The notes below the pieces were generated by a model that was not told the origin of the DNA, made no database searches, and worked only from the letters and a program-made list of their open reading frames with translations. A stretch of 45,950 nt of DNA from contig NZ_JAPVQY010000062.1 of NCBI RefSeq assembly GCF_027257875.1, positions 1 to 45,950 on the forward strand, read 5' to 3'. Position 1 is the first letter of the stretch. Every line of letters starts with the position of its first letter. This DNA is from Burkholderia sp. IMCC1007 (GTDB lineage: Bacteria; Pseudomonadota; Gammaproteobacteria; Burkholderiales; Burkholderiaceae). Below are positions 1 through 8,107 of this stretch, in pieces. The translations under genes and the position numbers were made by a program.

Positions 1-27
1 TGAACCGCTCCGGGAATGTAGGAGACT
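1..27 (+). repeat. Left terminal inverted repeat of the IS3 element
   Basis: Bases 1-14 read TGAACCGCTCCGGG and a GGAGAC block follows at 21-26. This matches the reverse complement of 1314-1340 with about five mismatches. Confidence 0.9.
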
Positions 28-59
28 TCGGATCTTGGCTGTAATTGGAGATTTGAAGT

Positions 60-407
60 ATGGAAAACGAAAGCAAGGTAAGGAAGCCCACCGGGACGCG
101 ATATTCAGATGAGGTGCGGGAGCGGGCGGTGCGGATGGTGTTTGAGCATCAGCACGAGTACGAAACGCAGGGGGCGGCGATCCGCTCGATCGCTTCGAAG
201 ATGGGGATGTCGCGCGAGACGCTGCGAAACTGGGTCATCCAGGCTGAGCGCGACCGTGGCCAGCGACCGGGCACGACGACTTCCGAGCTCTCACGGCTCA
301 AGGAACTGGAGCGCGAGAATCGTGAATTGCGCACGGCCAACGAGATCCTGCGCAAGGCCTCCGCGTATTTCGCGCAGGCGGAGCTCGACCGCCGATCGAA
401 ACCATGA
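60..407 (+). CDS. IS3-family transposase OrfA (helix-turn-helix subunit)
   Basis: OrfA has 115 residues. It carries the N-terminal helix-turn-helix of IS3 OrfA proteins (residues about 15-65, with YSDEVRERAVRMVFEH and MSRETLRNWV), followed by a leucine-zipper-like coiled coil (SELSRLKELERENRELRTAN). It binds the IS ends and, as an OrfAB fusion made by -1 frameshifting, supplies DNA recognition to the transposase. The stop codon overlaps the OrfB ATG (ATGA at 404-407). I see no perfect A6G slippery run at the overlap, so the frameshift site is not assigned. The frame is intact. Confidence 0.92.
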   Translation: MENESKVRKPTGTRYSDEVRERAVRMVFEHQHEYETQGAAIRSIASKMGMSRETLRNWVIQAERDRGQRPGTTTSELSRLKELERENRELRTANEILRKASAYFAQAELDRRSKP

Positions 408-1300
408 TCGCGTTTATCGACGAGCATCGCGACGTCTACGGTGTCGAGCCGATCTGCCGCCTGCTGCCGATCGCGCCGTCGACGTATTACCGGCACGCCG
501 GGCGGCGCAGCGATCCGGAGCAATGGCCAGAGCGAGCGCGTCGCGATGCTGAACTGAAGGCCCTCATCCGTGCGGTCTGGGACGAGAACTTTGGCGTGTA
601 TGGTGTGCGCAAGGTCTGGCGCCAGTTGCTGCGTGATGGTGTGAAGGTCGCGCGCTGCACGGTTGCGCGCCTGATGAAGGCGATGGGCCTCGAAGGTGTG
701 CGGCGCGGGCGCCGGATCAAGACGACGCAGCGCGACGATGCGGTGCCGTGCCCGCTGGACCGGGTCAAACGTCAGTTCCGTGCCGATCAGCCCAACGCGC
801 TGTGGGTTGCGGATTTTACCTATTGCTGGACATGGTCGGGCTTTGTCTACGTGGCCTTCGTCACTGATGTGTTTGCGCGCCGTATCGTCGGTTGGCGCGT
901 GTCGGCATCGATGAAGACTGACTTCGTGCTGGACGCGCTGAACCAGGCGTTACACGATCGCCAGCCGCCGCCCGGCCTCATTCATCATTCCGATCACGGG
1001 TCGCAATATCTCAGCATTCGGTACACCGAACGTTTGGTGGATGCTGGCGTGCAACCGTCCGCCGGCAGCGTTGGCGATTCGTACGATAATGCGCTGGCCG
1101 AGACAATCAACGGACTGTACAAGGCCGAAGTTGTGCACCGGCGTTCATGGCGTACGCTCCAGGATGTCGAACTCGCCACGCTGGAATGGGTACACTGGTA
1201 CAACCACCATCGGTTGCTCGGCCCGCTCGGGTACGTGTCGCCGGCGGAGGCGGAGCAAGCTTACAAACGGAATCTGGCGCTATCCGCTCGCGCGGCGTAG
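404..1300 (+). CDS. IS3-family transposase OrfB (DDE integrase core)
   Basis: OrfB has 298 residues and an rve/DDE integrase core. The three acidic residues are visible in VADFTYCWTW (first D), HHSDHGSQY (second D) and DNALAETINGLYKAE (E). An HTH_21-like region with YGVRKVWRQL precedes the core. It cuts and joins the IS ends, normally as the OrfAB fusion. The frame runs without interruption to 40 bp before the right inverted repeat, so the IS looks competent to move. Confidence 0.93.
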   Translation: MIAFIDEHRDVYGVEPICRLLPIAPSTYYRHAGRRSDPEQWPERARRDAELKALIRAVWDENFGVYGVRKVWRQLLRDGVKVARCTVARLMKAMGLEGVRRGRRIKTTQRDDAVPCPLDRVKRQFRADQPNALWVADFTYCWTWSGFVYVAFVTDVFARRIVGWRVSASMKTDFVLDALNQALHDRQPPPGLIHHSDHGSQYLSIRYTERLVDAGVQPSAGSVGDSYDNALAETINGLYKAEVVHRRSWRTLQDVELATLEWVHWYNHHRLLGPLGYVSPAEAEQAYKRNLALSARAA

Positions 1301-1313
1301 CGCCAAACTCGGC

Positions 1314-1340
1314 GGTCTCCGACAAACCCGGCGCGGTTCA
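1314..1340 (-). repeat. Right terminal inverted repeat of the IS3 element
   Basis: The reverse complement begins TGAACCGCGCCGGGTTTGTC and ends in GGAGACC, the partner of bases 1-27. It fixes the right border of the IS at 1340. Confidence 0.9.
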
Positions 1341-1360
1341 TGGCCTCCTGTGCAAAGAAG

Positions 1361-3199
1361 TTACGCTGCGGGCACGAACAGGTCGTGACCCGCTCTCGCA
1401 CCGAGCACGGCAAGTCGGCCGAGGTCTGCGATACGAAGCAGCCCGCCTCGCGCGGCACCGTCAGGCAGACGCTGCGCCCCAACCAGTTCAATGCCACGCA
1501 GCAACCGCGACAACGCGGACGACTTCGTGCCCATCGCGCGAGCAAGGTCAGCCAGTGGCACGTAGGTTTGCCGGAACGCGAGCAGTTGATTCGGCAACAC
1601 GACACGACATTGCTGCCCACGAAGCTGAATCGACTCGGATTCGAGCAGGCCTTCGCCAATCCAGTGCGCGATGCTTTCCCATTTCCAGCCGGTGACTTTG
1701 GTCAACTGCTGAATGGACATCCCGGATTCGAGTAACGGCGTGCCGAAATATTCAGCGACATCCGAACGTCGGAATGCCATGTCGCCCAACGTTCTGCCAT
1801 GCGTGACAGCTTTCACGTGACCGCCTGCGATGGCCTGCATCAGCGACTGGATGGCCTGTTTGTCGCCCATCCTCCGGCTCGTCAGGTCCGACCACGTGAG
1901 CTTCGCGTCGTCGGTCACAGGGGAAGGCTCCGCGGCCTCGGCCACGCGCAGATACAAATCGAGTACGGACTGGCGTTCGACCTGGCCCGCCTTGAGCAGG
2001 TCTTCACGCCAACGCACGTCCGACACGATGACCCTGGCTGCCACCATGTGGGCAAGTACCGACGGAGATACGCCGGCCAGTTCGCACGCATGCGCATCCG
2101 AAATCCACTCTGCGCGTCGCCGCTGAATACGAGCCACCTCCGCACGAGGGATTTCGTAAATCTGCCCTCGGGTCCCCAGTCGGCGAGTGCGGAAACTGCA
2201 CTCCCCGATTTCCATCGACTTGCGCAAACGAGATGAGCTGACGCCGATAGCCCTGGCGGCATCCGGCAACCGGACATAGTCCGTCGCATCTTCGGCAATG
2301 GATTTCGTCGCATCCATCCCAAGCACACCGTCGAATTTCTCTGCCGCGACTTCGACGACCACCTGAATGAATGGCTCCAGCGCAGTGCCAACACAAAGCA
2401 GGCGCAGGCTGGCGTACCAGGGACCGAGCAGCGAGTTCAACGTTCGGGCATCCTGCTTTCCCGCAGCAATGCGTTGCTCTACATGCTTCTGAAACCCGGT
2501 CGGCCAGTCCTGCAAAAACGTCTCCAGAGGCTTGAGGAATTCGATTGCCTCCGCGACGGATTTCGGGAGCGCAGCACCGCGGTGTGCCGCGGGAGCCGTG
2601 GGGTCCGAATGCAGGCAAAGTGTTCGAACCAGCCTGGCCAGACTGGCGATGTCGACGTGACGCACACCAGGCGCAACACCACCGGACTGCTCTCCCGAAC
2701 TGCCAATCAGCGTCGAGAGCCAGTGCTGGGCCGGCGGCGACGCAACTCGCGGAAGCCGGCACAAGTCTGCGCCGCAATCGCACTGGTCGATGTGGTACCG
2801 ATGCGGCGAAAGATATTCCCCGCATTCATGGCACTGGTCGACCAGGTGGATTCCGTGCTTTGGACAAGCCGTGACGTAGGTATGCTCCCAGCAGTGCCGC
2901 AGATAGCGGTCTTCCGACAGGCAGGCTGGGCACACTGCATCAGCCTGAGCGCGATGCAAGCGTCCCCAGCTACGGCACATTGCATCCTGATGGCTGACGA
3001 AGTGCGTCCACGCGCTTTCGAGGCCGAGCCGTGAAGCAACGAAATCGGCATGACCGAGCAGGGCGCTGCGATTGCGCTGTACGCCAGCGAGCCCGGCAAG
3101 CTCGCGCCAGTTCGACAGAATATTGTCCGTGACGAGCCGGCGATAGTAGCCGAGTCCGGATTCGTCGTCTTTCGGAGCATATGTGACCGCGAGGCTCAT
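1361..3199 (-). CDS. tniQ: TniQ/TnsD-family target-selection protein of the Tn7-like element
   Basis: The protein has 612 residues. The N-terminal third is TniQ-like, with a zinc-binding cluster: CPACLSEDRYLRHC, then CPKHGIHLVDQCHECG and CDCGADLC (about residues 90-150). The long C-terminal part carries several helix-turn-helix-like stretches, as expected of a DNA-reading TnsD. In Tn7-like systems this protein binds a fixed chromosomal site and recruits TnsC and the transposase to it. It is clearly longer than a minimal TniQ (around 400 residues). The start overlaps the tnsC stop by 4 nt (ATGA). The gene ends 20 bp before the IS3 element. No tnsE-like gene is visible, but anything beyond the IS is out of view. 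Confidence 0.88.
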   Translation of the reverse strand: MSLAVTYAPKDDESGLGYYRRLVTDNILSNWRELAGLAGVQRNRSALLGHADFVASRLGLESAWTHFVSHQDAMCRSWGRLHRAQADAVCPACLSEDRYLRHCWEHTYVTACPKHGIHLVDQCHECGEYLSPHRYHIDQCDCGADLCRLPRVASPPAQHWLSTLIGSSGEQSGGVAPGVRHVDIASLARLVRTLCLHSDPTAPAAHRGAALPKSVAEAIEFLKPLETFLQDWPTGFQKHVEQRIAAGKQDARTLNSLLGPWYASLRLLCVGTALEPFIQVVVEVAAEKFDGVLGMDATKSIAEDATDYVRLPDAARAIGVSSSRLRKSMEIGECSFRTRRLGTRGQIYEIPRAEVARIQRRRAEWISDAHACELAGVSPSVLAHMVAARVIVSDVRWREDLLKAGQVERQSVLDLYLRVAEAAEPSPVTDDAKLTWSDLTSRRMGDKQAIQSLMQAIAGGHVKAVTHGRTLGDMAFRRSDVAEYFGTPLLESGMSIQQLTKVTGWKWESIAHWIGEGLLESESIQLRGQQCRVVLPNQLLAFRQTYVPLADLARAMGTKSSALSRLLRGIELVGAQRLPDGAARGGLLRIADLGRLAVLGARAGHDLFVPAA

Positions 3200-4185
3200 T
3201 GCACAGCCTCCGGTTGGTTATTGATGATGGGCACAGCCAGGTCGTTGTCGCGCATCACCTGCAAAAATGCCTGGTGCAGTGCGGCGGGAGCGACTGCGTT
3301 CTCAACCGTATCTGGACTTTCGAATGCCGGAAAATTGGGAGAACCGGTTGCCGTTATTCCCTTGAGAGCCGCCTGACAATCGGCAAACGTCAGCGTGTGC
3401 GGGGCCTCGGCGGCCATCCTGTCGGCGAGTTCTTGCATGAATCGACTCACGATGCCTATCAGCCCCCCGCTCAGCAAATAGCACTGGTACGTCAGCGCGG
3501 CGGGTGACAATGCAATGGGGAAACCATGTTCGGCGAAGCGACGGGCGAAAGCGGCAACGCAAGAGTGAAATGCCCCCATGTCGTCGGCGACGCGGGAGTC
3601 GTAAGGCAGAAGCAGACGTGTGGCAGATGCGCGCAGACGCAACTGTTCGTTGTTATCGAACAGGATTTTCAGGCGCGGTACCCCAAACAGGAACAGCGTC
3701 AGATTGTGTGAGTCGGCCAACGCCTTGAACCAGTCAGCGGCCGCCCGTACCGGGAAGCGCGAACCTTCTTCTACGAGGTGGCTGGCTTCTTCGAAAATAA
3801 TCACCCGCGTACCGACCAGCCTCAGCTGCTCGAGCATGCGGGTGCGCATGGCTCCGGGAGTGATACTGCGCTGAACAGGGATGCCCAGGGCAGCAACCAC
3901 GCTCTTCGGTAACTCCAGCGTGGTGGCTGGTGTAGGAACGGGAACAACGAGTACGGGAACCCGACGTCGCCCATCAATCTTCGTTTCACCAAATTCGCGC
4001 ACCAGCGCGTTGATAAGCATGCTCTTGCCCACTCGCGAAGGACCCATGATTCGCTCGATGCGACTTGCACGGCCGGCCAGTGCATTTTCGATACGCTGCT
4101 TGAGTGGCTGCAAATGCTCCAGGAAACGCGGATGTGGAAGCTCGCAAGTCTCGATGGCGACGAGCAATTGTTGTGCGGGCGTCAA
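3196..4185 (-). CDS. tnsC: TnsC-like AAA+ ATPase, transposition regulator
   Basis: The protein has 329 residues. Walker A is GPSRVGKS at residues 48-55 and Walker B is VIIFEEASHL around residue 130. The family (TnsC/TniB) forms ATP-bound filaments on target DNA marked by TnsD/TniQ and activates TnsAB. The order tnsB-tnsC-tniQ with ATGA overlaps on both sides (4182-4185 and 3196-3199) shows a translationally coupled operon. It is much shorter than Tn7 TnsC (555 residues), resembling the compact TnsC/TniB proteins of other Tn7-like elements. The frame is intact. Confidence 0.92.
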   Translation of the reverse strand: MTPAQQLLVAIETCELPHPRFLEHLQPLKQRIENALAGRASRIERIMGPSRVGKSMLINALVREFGETKIDGRRRVPVLVVPVPTPATTLELPKSVVAALGIPVQRSITPGAMRTRMLEQLRLVGTRVIIFEEASHLVEEGSRFPVRAAADWFKALADSHNLTLFLFGVPRLKILFDNNEQLRLRASATRLLLPYDSRVADDMGAFHSCVAAFARRFAEHGFPIALSPAALTYQCYLLSGGLIGIVSRFMQELADRMAAEAPHTLTFADCQAALKGITATGSPNFPAFESPDTVENAVAPAALHQAFLQVMRDNDLAVPIINNQPEAVQ

Positions 4186-6218
4186 ATCAGTTCCTCCCCG
4201 CTGTTGCGGTTCAACATCGGGAGCGCAGGCATGCTGACAAAAGGCATGGCTTCTGACGGCGATGCGGAAGATGGTGCTGACGATGCAGCTTCCGTCGTGC
4301 GTGCTGACGGTGCCGGGCCAGGTGGTGGTGTAGGCCGGCTGGCCGCACGCTTGATAGCCGTCGTTTCCTTGGCGCGCGCACGTGTTTCCTGATTTTGCTG
4401 GCGCCTGCCAGGCCTCTTTCTCTTCGGCGCAAGCGAATCAGCAACAACCTGCTGGTGCAGGTCGTGGTCGAACTTCTGGGCTTGTGGGGCAGGCTTGGAA
4501 CCGGCCTTGTGCTTCTTGAACTTTTCCTTGGCTTCGGAAAACGACCACGCCGAAATGGTGTCGTCGCCGATAGCCAGCAAGTTCTGCAGAGGTATCAGCG
4601 GAAACTCATCGCCCTCGTAGACGTAGACCTCTCTGAAGTCATCCGGGTTGTACAGCACATGCACGTGCTGGTTCTCGCCGTATTTGGCAATCAGCCCATC
4701 GAGGTTCTCGCCCTTGAAATGAAATCCGTCAATCGTGATGCCGGTTTTGCGACTCAGTCGGCGCTCGTCATGCGTATAGAGCACAGCCAGCCACTCGGAG
4801 CGCGACGGCGGAAGAGAAATCGCGTAGTACAGCGACTCGAAATGCTTCCATCGCTCGTAAGGCGTGTCGCCTTCGAGCGTGTCCGAGAGCACGGCGCCCC
4901 ATTGCAGCCGTTCCAACGGCATATGAATCCACTTCTCGTAGTACCAGCGCACTATCCAGCGTTCCAGTTCCTCAACTGTCTTGAAGTGGTCACCCAGTTT
5001 GACCGGGTCGCGCTTTCCATCCTCATTGTCCAGCCGCGTGCTGCCGGCCAGTTTTCCGATGGCTTCCTTGAGTGAACGATTCAGCCGTTCGATAAAGGGC
5101 TTTTCCTGCCCAGCGCGGCCCCGGCAGTGTCGAACTTCGATGCCCAGTCTTTCGAGGTTTTCGATGCGAGACGTCTTGTTCTCGGCACCGTTATCGAAAA
5201 CGATAAGGCCGGGCGTTCCGCATGCATTCATATCGTGGTCGACGCCCAGCTCTTTGAAGCGGTTCAGCTTGAGCGGTGCCGTGTACATTTCAATGCACGC
5301 GAGCGTATGGACGTCCGTCGGTGGCCCGACGACCAGGTGCCAGCCTAGCGGATAACTTGAAGAGCAATCGATGGCATGCACCAGCCAGAGGTCGCTCGTA
5401 ACGCCGTCAGGCGTTTCAACATAGAACGGGAGATGCAGTGCATCCTGCTCGACTCGCTGGAACGGCAACTCGACGACGATACGATTCATCGCAATGGATT
5501 TACCCGCGATTGCATCTTCAGGAAGCATACGGTCATGCTCGGGGTCCGCCGAGAGATGGCGCCGGATAGTCTTCTGTACAAACTTGAGACTGATGGGATG
5601 AGCGACCTTCGGATAGAGCTCGCCGTACACTCGAAAATTGACTTCGTTCAGGACGTCCTGAGCCGTCCAGCGCGAATGCGGGACGAGATAGTGCCGTTCG
5701 GCAACCATGCAAATCAGGTTGACGACTTCGATTGAGTGTCGCGGCGCGCGGTTTCCCTGATTTGCCTTACCTCGCAGCATTGGCAAGCCTGCGAGGTCGC
5801 GCTCGTAGTACCGGTACATCGTCGACTGCTTCGGAAACGGACGCGAGAACAGGGTTGCGTTCTTCTGATATTCGTCGTTCGCCAATCGATAGGCGCATAG
5901 GAAGCTGACGCCACGCTGCTTCTGGATAGCTTTGATTCGCCCCATGACGTCGCGGACGAAGTGATTTTTCTCATGCAGCCCAGCATCGTCAGGTTGAGCA
6001 GCATGGCTGTAGCGCGGCTTGCCGGCGCGCAGCACGGTTACCTTCCCGTGATAAATGTCGTCGCGGATTTCCGCGATTGGAATGTACCGGTCCTGCCGCT
6101 CCGTGGAATCGAAAACCTTGATGCATCCGCCGTGTGGATGCGGGTCGAGTACTTCCTTGTAGGCATCGTGATTTCCCGGCGGCGCGAGCCGGTCCCGCAG
6201 GTGTAGCGTGGGAATCAT
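4182..6218 (-). CDS. tnsB: TnsB-like DDE transposase
   Basis: The protein has 678 residues from the ATG at 6218, which overlaps the tnsA stop by 4 nt. A longer upstream frame exists but runs through tnsA, so this start is preferred. The catalytic triad is visible: D284 (HAIDCSSSYPLG), D342 (VFDNGAENK) and E377 (KPFIERLNRS). The spacing is 57 and 34 residues, normal for retroviral-integrase-type transposases. N-terminal DNA-binding segments precede the core. The C-terminal 80 residues are basic and Pro/Ala-rich, as in the TnsB tail that contacts TnsC. It binds repeated sites at the transposon ends and cuts and joins the 3' strands. The 22-bp repeats at 7268-7341 are its probable sites. Confidence 0.94.
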   Translation of the reverse strand: MIPTLHLRDRLAPPGNHDAYKEVLDPHPHGGCIKVFDSTERQDRYIPIAEIRDDIYHGKVTVLRAGKPRYSHAAQPDDAGLHEKNHFVRDVMGRIKAIQKQRGVSFLCAYRLANDEYQKNATLFSRPFPKQSTMYRYYERDLAGLPMLRGKANQGNRAPRHSIEVVNLICMVAERHYLVPHSRWTAQDVLNEVNFRVYGELYPKVAHPISLKFVQKTIRRHLSADPEHDRMLPEDAIAGKSIAMNRIVVELPFQRVEQDALHLPFYVETPDGVTSDLWLVHAIDCSSSYPLGWHLVVGPPTDVHTLACIEMYTAPLKLNRFKELGVDHDMNACGTPGLIVFDNGAENKTSRIENLERLGIEVRHCRGRAGQEKPFIERLNRSLKEAIGKLAGSTRLDNEDGKRDPVKLGDHFKTVEELERWIVRWYYEKWIHMPLERLQWGAVLSDTLEGDTPYERWKHFESLYYAISLPPSRSEWLAVLYTHDERRLSRKTGITIDGFHFKGENLDGLIAKYGENQHVHVLYNPDDFREVYVYEGDEFPLIPLQNLLAIGDDTISAWSFSEAKEKFKKHKAGSKPAPQAQKFDHDLHQQVVADSLAPKRKRPGRRQQNQETRARAKETTAIKRAASRPTPPPGPAPSARTTEAASSAPSSASPSEAMPFVSMPALPMLNRNSGEELI

Positions 6219-7006
6219 GCGGTCACCCCCAGTGCGTTTTCCATTTCTTCGAGGAGATACAGGTGCGAGAGGTCGCCGTACGCGAGGCTGACTTCGAGCG
6301 TTGAGCAGATGGTGTGATGCGCGATGTCGGCCGAGATGACGCCGCCGACCAGGAGGACGGGAATCAGGCCAGGCAGGAGATGAACGTCCGCACACAGCGC
6401 GCCGACCGATATGGGGCCGCTTTCGCAGCGGAACGTGACGCGTGCAACGAGTTCATCGGTCAGCCAGGCATCGAGCCGGTGAATCGCCTGCTTCAACACA
6501 CCGGGGTTCATCCGGAGCGGATGCCTGCCATTTTTGGGCACGACAACGCTGCGCAGCGGATAGCCATTGGCCGCCAGAATCGGGCGCGCCCGCGCGATTT
6601 TGTCCCAGTAGACGTCGTCGCCTTCATTGCCCTCACCCTTGACCTCAATGGCATGATGCAAGCCATCCGTCCAGTCGACGCTGAAGTCCGGCGTGTAGAA
6701 CTTTGGGCCAGGAATATCACGATGCTTGTGCCAGGCTTGCCGAACCGCGTCCCGCGTGAAAAGCATGCGCTGCTCAATCAAGTCGACGGTGAACGGCTGC
6801 GGCTGGAACGCCTTGACACGCGGGTCGATGATGAGCAGATGCGCAACCAGCCGCTCGTTATTGAGCTCGACCTTGAAGTGCCCGCCGGCCTTCTCGCTGA
6901 AGGAGCTGTTGCGCGATTTGCCGTATGTCGGCGCGGTTTCACGAATGCCACTGTTCGCGGAATTCAGGCGGCCGCGGCAGCCGTAGGTGTAGGCAACGCG
7001 GCTCAT
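6215..7006 (-). CDS. tnsA: TnsA-like endonuclease subunit of the heteromeric transposase
   Basis: The protein has 263 residues. The PD-(D/E)XK nuclease motif is complete: E51 (NNERLVAHLL), D107 (FYTPDFSVDW) and E121-x-K123 (AIEVKGEGN). The family partners TnsB and cuts the 5' strands, which gives cut-and-paste rather than replicative transposition. It is the first gene of the tnsABC-tniQ operon and its stop overlaps the tnsB ATG. The start used is the first ATG of the frame. The conserved part begins near residue 35, so a slightly later start is possible. The promoter should lie between 7007 and the repeat array at 7268, as at the right end of Tn7. Confidence 0.93.
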   Translation of the reverse strand: MSRVAYTYGCRGRLNSANSGIRETAPTYGKSRNSSFSEKAGGHFKVELNNERLVAHLLIIDPRVKAFQPQPFTVDLIEQRMLFTRDAVRQAWHKHRDIPGPKFYTPDFSVDWTDGLHHAIEVKGEGNEGDDVYWDKIARARPILAANGYPLRSVVVPKNGRHPLRMNPGVLKQAIHRLDAWLTDELVARVTFRCESGPISVGALCADVHLLPGLIPVLLVGGVISADIAHHTICSTLEVSLAYGDLSHLYLLEEMENALGVTA

Positions 7007-7267
7007 CGCGAACCTCCTGCCGTCAGATGCAACCTGGTCAAGAAAATGCGACGGGCGGTGATGCGCGCAGCCATGCCGGCCAATCGGAGCCGGTCTGGTG
7101 TTGTGGAGAGGTGATGGCGGTCGTACACGATGCAGTTCAACAAGTGAGTAACTGCCGTGCTAACGACACGATTTTTGGGAAATTTATCGGCCAAACGGCC
7201 GGCGCGACAGACGTTACACGAGCAAAGTCTTGCCCCGTCGAGGGAGAGTCCCGCGAAATTTTTTTTC

Positions 7268-7341
7268 GCGTTACAGGCTTGTGCGACGAGCGTTACAGGC
7301 CCGTAACGCCGACGTGACAAGCGTGTAGTGGAGACGTTACA
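7268..7341. repeat. Array of 22-bp-spaced TnsB-type sites; probable right end of the Tn7-like element
   Basis: Four copies of the core RCGTKACA start at 7268, 7290, 7312 and 7334, each exactly 22 bp apart. Two read GCGTTACAGGC, one ACGTGACAAGC and one ACGTTACAAAC. A fifth core (ACGTTACA, 7211) is out of phase. Four abutting 22-bp TnsB sites upstream of tnsA is the layout of the Tn7 right end. Read inward from 7341 the sequence starts TGTAACG, with the TGT tip usual for this family. On that reading 7342 onward is flanking DNA. The exact tip is inferred, because no partner end with these repeats lies in the window. Confidence 0.7.
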
Positions 7342-7345
7342 AACC

Positions 7346-7369
7346 TTGTTTTTATCCGAATAAAAACAA
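7346..7369. repeat. AT-rich perfect inverted repeat beside the transposon end
   Basis: TTGTTTTTAT (7346-7355) and ATAAAAACAA (7360-7369) pair perfectly around a 4-nt loop CCGA, 4 bp outside the putative tip at 7341. It could be a weak terminator protecting the tns region from read-through, or a protein-binding site. Confidence 0.55.
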
Positions 7370-7509
7370 TGGGTTGCATGCCATGTTTCTACATGACAAC
7401 TGACCGCCAAGGGTGGTTTGCGGCATGAAAACGGGGTGAAATGCGTCGGTTGAGCCAATGGTGCGCGGGTGGCGTTCGCGCGCACGCCTAAGGCCGCGCC
7501 TTTGCCCCA

Positions 7510-7546
7510 TATGGTGAGAAATGAATGAGCATATCTCCTCACCATA
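7510..7546. repeat. Inverted repeat TATGGTGAG ... CTCACCATA
   Basis: Nine-base arms at 7510-7518 and 7538-7546 are separated by 19 bp. Spacing and size fit a dimeric regulator's operator better than a terminator. No gene start is adjacent, so its role is unknown. Confidence 0.4.
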
Positions 7547-8107
7547 CGCCTCGCGGCGTCCGGCTCTGCTGCACCAAAGGTAACCTGTTCCATCGCCCGC
7601 TCCTACGTCGTACCCTCTCATAAATAGGGCTCGACCGAGTAGGCGGGTCGCAAGTGCGTAGACAGGTCAATCGCTAAACAACACGTCGGCATTGCACCGG
7701 CGCCCATCTACCGTAGTCAACGCGGGGGGAATTTTCAAGCTCGACAGACAAAGCGTCAGGCTCATCCGACGGTCCTATGGGTTTCCAAATGGCGTCGAGT
7801 CGCCCCAGAAAAAGCGCGTGCCTGCTAGTTCCGAGCTTGCACTACCAGCTATGTATCGCTGTCCTCCGGTAGTAGCGGCAGCCGTGTTGGCTACCAACGG
7901 TACCTCGCTCGGTCAATTCATGCAGCAGGAATAATTACGCAACCCCTGCGAGAAAATGTCATGAGCTTCTCTGCTGCAAGGTAGACTTGTAAGCCATCGC
8001 ATTGACCTGCGCTATGCATCGCCGTTGAGAGCTGGTCGAGCCCGACAACACACGCCAATGCGACTCACGCCGAGAAGAATCAGAGGTTTTCGAACACGGG
8101 GAAGTCC

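Larger units (their letters stand above)
1..1340 (+). mobile_element. Complete IS3-family insertion sequence, IS51-like group
   Basis: The element is 1340 bp and bounded by imperfect inverted repeats. The left end is TGAACCGCTCCGGG at base 1. The right end, read inward from base 1340, is TGAACCGCGCCGGG. Both continue into a GGAGAC block. Inside lie two overlapping frames, orfA and orfB, in the -1 arrangement typical of IS3. The right tip is 20 bp past the tniQ stop codon, so the IS landed just downstream of the Tn7-like operon without breaking it. The target duplication cannot be checked because the window starts at the IS tip. The IS51-group assignment rests on protein resemblance (RERAVRMV in OrfA; DEHRDVYGVEPIC in OrfB) and is less certain than the IS3 family call. 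Confidence 0.93.
7342..8107. other. Intergenic region between the transposon end and the defence genes
   Basis: The stretch has 766 bp with no gene I can support. The short open frames in it have no recognisable content or good ribosome sites. It holds two inverted repeats (listed separately) and must contain the promoter of the 8108 gene. No copy of the CGTTACA or CGGACGCATA transposon-end motifs was found here. Confidence 0.6.

Noticed and set aside
7211..7341. Regular 22-bp repeats as a CRISPR array
   Set aside because: Units abut with no unique spacers, only about 8-11 bases are conserved, and no cas genes are present. The pattern fits transposase binding sites.
7385..7393. TTTCTACA as the transposon tip instead of 7341
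   Set aside because: Read inward it starts TGTAGA like the 27233 end, but it lies 52 bp from the repeat array, whereas Tn7-type sites reach the tip. Kept only as an alternative.
7003..7593. 196-aa leftward open frame upstream of tnsA
   Set aside because: It runs through the repeat array and the AT-rich palindrome, and the protein looks like translated non-coding DNA.
7692..7934. 80-aa open frame before the GHKL gene
   Set aside because: No domain-like content, no ribosome site, composition of non-coding DNA.
7342..8107. Left end of the BREX-carrying element in this gap
   Set aside because: I searched for TGTAGACGGACG-like and CGGACGCATA motifs and for GGCAG directly before TGT, and found none.
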